A stretch of DNA of 35,737 bases, from contig CAZOXG010000005.1 in the NCBI GenBank assembly GCA_964583845.1, positions 1-35,737 on the forward strand, in the 5' to 3' direction. Positions 32,240 to 35,737 of this stretch are shown here, one piece after another (position 1 is the first letter of the stretch; every line of letters starts with the position of its first letter). This DNA comes from JBAWVR01 sp964583845. Lineage in GTDB: Bacteria; Patescibacteriota; Minisyncoccia; Phycocordibacterales; GWA1-40-21. The translations under genes were made by a program, and so were the position numbers. The notes beneath the pieces are model-generated. The model made no database searches, had not been told where the DNA came from, and saw nothing but the letters and a program-made list of their open reading frames with translations.

Positions 32240-32710
32240 ATGGCTACAGTACAAGAATATCTTTCACAAAAGAAATATGACGAATTTAAAACAGAATTAG
32301 AATTTTTAAAAAGCACCAAACGTAAAGAGGTGGCTGAGGATTTGGATTACGCTCGTTCATTGGGTGACTTATCCGAAAATGCTGAATATCAAGAAGCTAG
32401 AGAATCTCAGGCAAATTTGGAAGACCGTATTTCTAAACTTGAAAACATTATTAAGAATGCCATCATCGTTCCTGATAATCACAACACAGACAAAGTTTCT
32501 ATCGGTTCACAGATTATTGTTCAGAGGGTTGGAGAAAAGATAACAAAAACTTTTACCATTGTTGGTTCCGAAGAATCAGATATGGCTACAGGAAAAGTTT
32601 CTAACCGTTCTCCTTTTGGATCGGCGGCTTTGGGAATGAAAAAAGGCGAGACCTTTACTTACACTTCTCCTAACGGACAAATTTCCTACAAGATTATAGA
32701 GTTGAAGTAA
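32240..32710 (+). CDS. greA: Transcription elongation factor GreA
   Basis: A 156-residue protein. The N-terminal coiled coil has the catalytic acidic tip LDYARSLGDLSENAEYQEARESQ. The C-terminal FKBP-like domain has VSIGSQIIVQ, IVGSEESD, ISNRSPFG-like VSNRSPFGSAALGMKKGE and ISYKIIELK. It rescues backtracked RNA polymerase by stimulating transcript cleavage. It has its own promoter and is followed 88 nt later by lysS. Confidence 0.96.
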   Translation: MATVQEYLSQKKYDEFKTELEFLKSTKRKEVAEDLDYARSLGDLSENAEYQEARESQANLEDRISKLENIIKNAIIVPDNHNTDKVSIGSQIIVQRVGEKITKTFTIVGSEESDMATGKVSNRSPFGSAALGMKKGETFTYTSPNGQISYKIIELK

Positions 32711-32798
32711 AAGTTTTTTATAAAATTAATTTTATATAGTTTTTATATCTTTGGTTTTAACCTGACTTATACTTACACTATGTAATTATACAAATATT

Positions 32799-34289
32799 AT
32801 GGCTTCATTTGATGAAATTCGTGCTGGTCGCATAAAGAAAATGGAAACTCTTCGCGAGAAGGGTATAAATCCATATCCAGCTGACTCGGCTCGTAATATT
32901 AGTAACACTGATGCCATTGCTAAATTTGACGAATTAGTTTTATCTCAAGAAAAGATTACTATCGCTGGACGCGTGATGTCTTTACGTGGTCAAGGAGTTT
33001 TGTCATTCTTTCATTTGTTTGATGGTACCGCCGCTTTTCAGGGTTTTATGAAAAAAGATGAAATGGATGCCGCCGCTTTTGATTTGTTTGTTGAGTCTAT
33101 TGATGTCGGTGATTTTGTGGAAATTACAGGTAAAGTTTTTGCTACTAAACGTGGCGAGAAAAGTGTACAGGTTGAATCTTGGAAAATACTGACCAAGAGT
33201 CTTCGTCCATTGCCAGATAAATGGAATGGTTTGCAAGATGAGGAGCTTCGTTTGAGACAACGCTATTTGGATATTCTTACTAATCCTGAAGTTCGCGATA
33301 TTATCGAAAAACGTTCAAAATTTTGGTCGGCTATTCGTGAGTTCCTGACTGATAAGGGTTTTATGGAAGTCGATACTCCAACATTAGAAAATGTGGCTGG
33401 TGGGGCTGAAGCAAAACCTTTTATTACACATCACAATGCGCTAGACATTGATGTGTTTCTACGTATCTCACCAGAACTTTGGCTCAAACGTCTGATGATT
33501 GCGGGTTTCCCAAAGGTATTTGAAATTGGTAAAGTTTTTCGAAATGAGGGAATGGATGCTGAACACCTTCAGGATTATATGCATATGGAATTCTATTGGG
33601 CCTATACTGATTATAATCAGGGAATGAAATTTGTTACAGATTTTTATCGTTTCATTGCTCAAAAAACTTTTGGTACTTTGCAATTCAAAATTAAAGGTTT
33701 TGAGGTGGATTTGAGTGCTGACTGGGCTGTTTATGATTTTGCCGGTATTATAAAAGAAAAAACTAGTGTTGATATTTTCAAGACAAACCTAGAAGAAATC
33801 GAAATCAAACTCCGAGAATTAAAAGTGGATTATGAGAAAAAAGGTTTTAACCTTACTCGTGGTATCGATACACTCTGGAAGTACTGTCGTAAACAAATTG
33901 GTGGCCCTGGTTTTCTGATTAACGTTCCAGTATTCATGGAACCTTTGGCCAAGCGCTCCCGCGTTAATCCAGACCTCGTAGAACGCTTTCAGGTGATTCT
34001 AGCGGGTTCTGAGATGGGTAAGGGCTTTAGTGAGCTTAATGACCCAATTGATCAAGCTGAGCGTTTTGAGGGTCAGGCCAAATTACGTGAATCTGGTGAT
34101 GAAGAAGCTCAAATGAACGACACTGAATTTGTGGAAGCTCTGGAATACGGTATGCCACCAACTTTTGGATTTGGATTAGCAGAGCGTTTGTTCAGTTTCT
34201 TGTTGGATAAACCAGTACGTGAAGGTCAAGTATTTCCATTACTACGCCCTAAAGATGGCAAGACTGATAAGAATGAAGTTGTAGGTTAA
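32799..34289 (+). CDS. lysS: Lysyl-tRNA synthetase, class II
   Basis: A 496-residue protein. The OB-fold anticodon domain (about 50-145: ITIAGRVMSLRGQGVLSFFHL, VEITGKVFATKRGEKSVQVE) is followed by LRQRYLDILTNPEVR. The class II core has motif 1 near FMEVDTPTLENVAGGAEAKPF, motif 2 FEIGKVFRNEGMDAEHLQ and motif 3 PTFGFGLAERLFSFLLDK, where the usual Asp before Arg is Glu. It charges tRNA-Lys. It ends at a strong terminator. Confidence 0.95.
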   Translation: MASFDEIRAGRIKKMETLREKGINPYPADSARNISNTDAIAKFDELVLSQEKITIAGRVMSLRGQGVLSFFHLFDGTAAFQGFMKKDEMDAAAFDLFVESIDVGDFVEITGKVFATKRGEKSVQVESWKILTKSLRPLPDKWNGLQDEELRLRQRYLDILTNPEVRDIIEKRSKFWSAIREFLTDKGFMEVDTPTLENVAGGAEAKPFITHHNALDIDVFLRISPELWLKRLMIAGFPKVFEIGKVFRNEGMDAEHLQDYMHMEFYWAYTDYNQGMKFVTDFYRFIAQKTFGTLQFKIKGFEVDLSADWAVYDFAGIIKEKTSVDIFKTNLEEIEIKLRELKVDYEKKGFNLTRGIDTLWKYCRKQIGGPGFLINVPVFMEPLAKRSRVNPDLVERFQVILAGSEMGKGFSELNDPIDQAERFEGQAKLRESGDEEAQMNDTEFVEALEYGMPPTFGFGLAERLFSFLLDKPVREGQVFPLLRPKDGKTDKNEVVG

Positions 34290-34294
34290 ATAAG

Positions 34295-34326
34295 AAAACG
34301 ACGGCACCAAACGGTCCGTCGTTTTT
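34295..34326 (+). terminator. Intrinsic terminator
   Basis: Stem AAAACGACGG / CCGTCGTTTT with an inner ACC-AAAC-GGT step, then a T run. Confidence 0.93.
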
Positions 34327-34362
34327 ATGTTAAAATTTAATATATTATGTTAAATAAATTTT

Positions 34363-34725
34363 ATGCCATATATAAATTCCACTGAGTTTGGCTCTATTAC
34401 AATTGATGGTAAAAAATACGATCAAGTTTTAATAATTGATGGAAAAGTGTCTGAGCGTGAATACTCAAAACTAAAAGATATTCACAAAACTTCACACCAA
34501 GTTGGAGAATGGGAGCTAAAACAATTGTTGGAGGGGAAGCCTGAAGCTATTGTGATTGGTACCGGTCAAGATGGAGTTTTAAAAGTGGATGAAAACACTA
34601 AACGAGTCATTAAAGAAAATAATATAGAAATTTTTATTGAAAAGACGCCCGACGCAATAATCACTTATAACACCTTGATTAAAGACGGTGGAAAAGTTAA
34701 TGCTTTGATTCACACAACATGTTAA
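34363..34725 (+). CDS. Mth938-domain protein (NDUFAF3-like)
   Basis: A 120-residue single-domain protein. Pattern: FGSITIDGKKYDQVLIIDGKV, AIVIGTGQDGVLKV, NIEIFIEKTPDAIITYNTLIK and the ending KVNALIHTTC, which match the Mth938/DUF498 fold. Family members include archaeal Mth938 and the eukaryotic complex I assembly factor NDUFAF3; bacterial function is unknown. The following gene starts 9 nt downstream with a -10-like TATAGT between, so the two may be cotranscribed. Confidence 0.85.
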   Translation: MPYINSTEFGSITIDGKKYDQVLIIDGKVSEREYSKLKDIHKTSHQVGEWELKQLLEGKPEAIVIGTGQDGVLKVDENTKRVIKENNIEIFIEKTPDAIITYNTLIKDGGKVNALIHTTC

Positions 34726-34734
34726 TATAGTCAT

Positions 34735-35661
34735 ATGAAAAGAACAATAATAATTGCACCAGTAATATCAGTGGCCCTAGTCCTGTTAGTGGCGGGGTTG
34801 TTTACTATAAAAATCATTACTTCAAATGATTTTACGGTTGATAACGTTGTTGGTACGGTAAATACTCCTTTGAGTGCTACATATACAATCGAAAATCAAA
34901 AATATTCGTTAGAGGGTGGTCAGGTTGAAAAACAGCTGGCTCCTGGTTCGGCTAGTGTAGATAGAGTTTCAATCTTTGGTAATCCCATTTATGGAGATTT
35001 TAACAATGACGGGGTTCTCGATGCCGCGGTGATTTTAGCTCAAAATATGGGTGGAAGTGGTACTTTTTATTTTGCTGCTTTGTCTATTAATATTGAGGGT
35101 TTTTACAAAGGTACAAATGCAATCTTTTTAGGGGATAGAATAACTCCAAAAAAGATAGAAGTGCGTAATGGTCGTGCCGTTTATAATTTTCTTGATAGAA
35201 AAATAACTGATAGTTTTGTGTCCAAACCTACTATTAACAAAAGTGTTATTGTTAATTTGGATTCCACGAATATGCAAATAAGTGAGATAGTTCAGAAACA
35301 AGAAATTTATACTACTCCAATAAAAATTAATTTAAATTCCAAAATCTGGACTTGGGTAAAAACACAGTATAATAATGATACAGTAGTAGAACCTAAAAAA
35401 TCTGGACTCTTTACTGTAAAGTTTAACGTTGATGGTTCATTCTCTGCCCAGACTGACTGTAATTCAATGGGCGGAGGTTATAAGGTTGTTGATAATAAAA
35501 TATCTTTTTCAAATATGTTTTCAACCTTAATGTATTGTGATGGTTCGCAAGAACAAGAGTACACCAAAATGCTAGGCGAGGCTTCGAGTTACTTAATAAA
35601 CGACAAGAATAACATGATAATTAGCTTAAAAATGGATAGCGGAACGATGATCTTTAAGTAA
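34735..35661 (+). CDS. Membrane-anchored protein with C-terminal META domain
   Basis: A 308-residue protein. One N-terminal helix (about residues 5-26, signal-anchor) is followed by a domain with an FG-GAP-like calcium-loop sequence (YGDFNNDGVLDAAVILAQ). The C-terminal META/HslJ-like domain (about 198-308) begins KIWTWVKTQYNN and includes FNVDGSFSAQTDCNSMGG, MYCDGSQEQEYTKML and the final MDSGTMIFK. META domains occur in secreted or periplasmic stress and adhesion-related proteins, with no set biochemical role. The domain call is good; the function is unknown. Confidence 0.8.
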   Translation: MKRTIIIAPVISVALVLLVAGLFTIKIITSNDFTVDNVVGTVNTPLSATYTIENQKYSLEGGQVEKQLAPGSASVDRVSIFGNPIYGDFNNDGVLDAAVILAQNMGGSGTFYFAALSINIEGFYKGTNAIFLGDRITPKKIEVRNGRAVYNFLDRKITDSFVSKPTINKSVIVNLDSTNMQISEIVQKQEIYTTPIKINLNSKIWTWVKTQYNNDTVVEPKKSGLFTVKFNVDGSFSAQTDCNSMGGGYKVVDNKISFSNMFSTLMYCDGSQEQEYTKMLGEASSYLINDKNNMIISLKMDSGTMIFK

Positions 35662-35715
35662 CCAACGGGATATTATATGTAGGGTGTTTTAAGCACACAC
35701 ATTTGTCACTTTTAA

Positions 35716-35734
35716 TCCTAGCACTTCGTTAGGA
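35716..35734. other. Short hairpin near the window end
   Basis: TCCTAGC / GTTAGGA pairs (7 bp, one G-U) around an ACTTC loop. The window ends 3 nt later, so a T run cannot be checked. It could be the terminator of the META-domain gene. Confidence 0.3.
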
Positions 35735-35737
35735 GTT

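Noticed and set aside
35710..35737. GTTAGGAGTT at the window end resembling an integron attC core
   Set aside because: The match to GTTRRRY is incomplete, there is no paired R''/L'' structure and no integrase nearby. A simple hairpin explains it.

Overview
The window looks like a chromosomal piece of a Patescibacteria/CPR bacterium, most likely a Parcubacteria-type lineage; this is an inference from gene content, not a phylogeny. The signs are AT-rich DNA, compact reduced versions of housekeeping proteins (short ProRS, short Fmt, an 88-residue MreD-like protein, a PriA homologue with a degenerate ATPase), large membrane-anchored surface proteins with pilin-like ends, and many genes whose start codon lies 5-8 nt after a -10 box, as expected for leaderless mRNAs. 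One 100-base run of N (4034-4133) is an assembly gap inside a gene. I found no tRNA, rRNA, CRISPR array, insertion sequence or phage module.

Layout. 1-3400: the tail of an unknown gene, then three envelope genes (CAP-domain protein, signal-peptide/Ig-like protein, polysaccharide deacetylase). 3400-3733: a regulatory stretch with a strong promoter, a 24-codon leader ORF containing Trp and His codons, an intrinsic terminator with a competing antiterminator pairing, and a perfect 23-bp GC-rich inverted repeat. It precedes an AstE/aspartoacylase-like gene (interrupted by the gap) that is translationally coupled to a BtpA/SgcQ-family TIM-barrel gene. 5400-10000: MgtC/DUF4010 membrane protein, small P-loop kinase, small membrane protein, and an 811-residue anchored protein with a pilin-like C-terminus. 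10000-11900: peptidase S51, DUF167, HPF/RaiA and a membrane-anchored cyclophilin. Minus strand 11911-15265: priA-def-fmt, a classical bacterial operon. 15300-18530: PAP2-like protein and, divergently, a glycosyltransferase, a DedA protein and a GT2 glycosyltransferase.

18560-20600: a MurA enzyme fused to an N-terminal XRE helix-turn-helix, with a perfect dyad over its own -10 box (candidate autoregulation), then about 330 nt that look like an unassigned structured non-coding RNA ending in an intrinsic terminator. 20600-26840: a first mreB, two unknown genes, a small RBS-bearing ORFan, a clamp-loader delta'-like gene, frr, rseP and another RBS-bearing ORFan. 26979-32124: proS-mreB2-mreC-mreD-like-mrdA, a tight operon for tRNA charging and cell-wall elongation. 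32240-35661: greA, lysS, a Mth938-domain protein and a META-domain anchored protein.

Themes: peptidoglycan synthesis and shape (MurA, two MreB, MreC, MreD-like, PBP2), envelope sugar modification (deacetylase, glycosyltransferases, PAP2), and translation (Fmt, Def, RRF, ProRS, LysRS, HPF). The best candidates for new biology are the attenuator-like leader at 3417-3578, the HTH-MurA fusion with its dyad operator, and the structured RNA at about 20178-20507.
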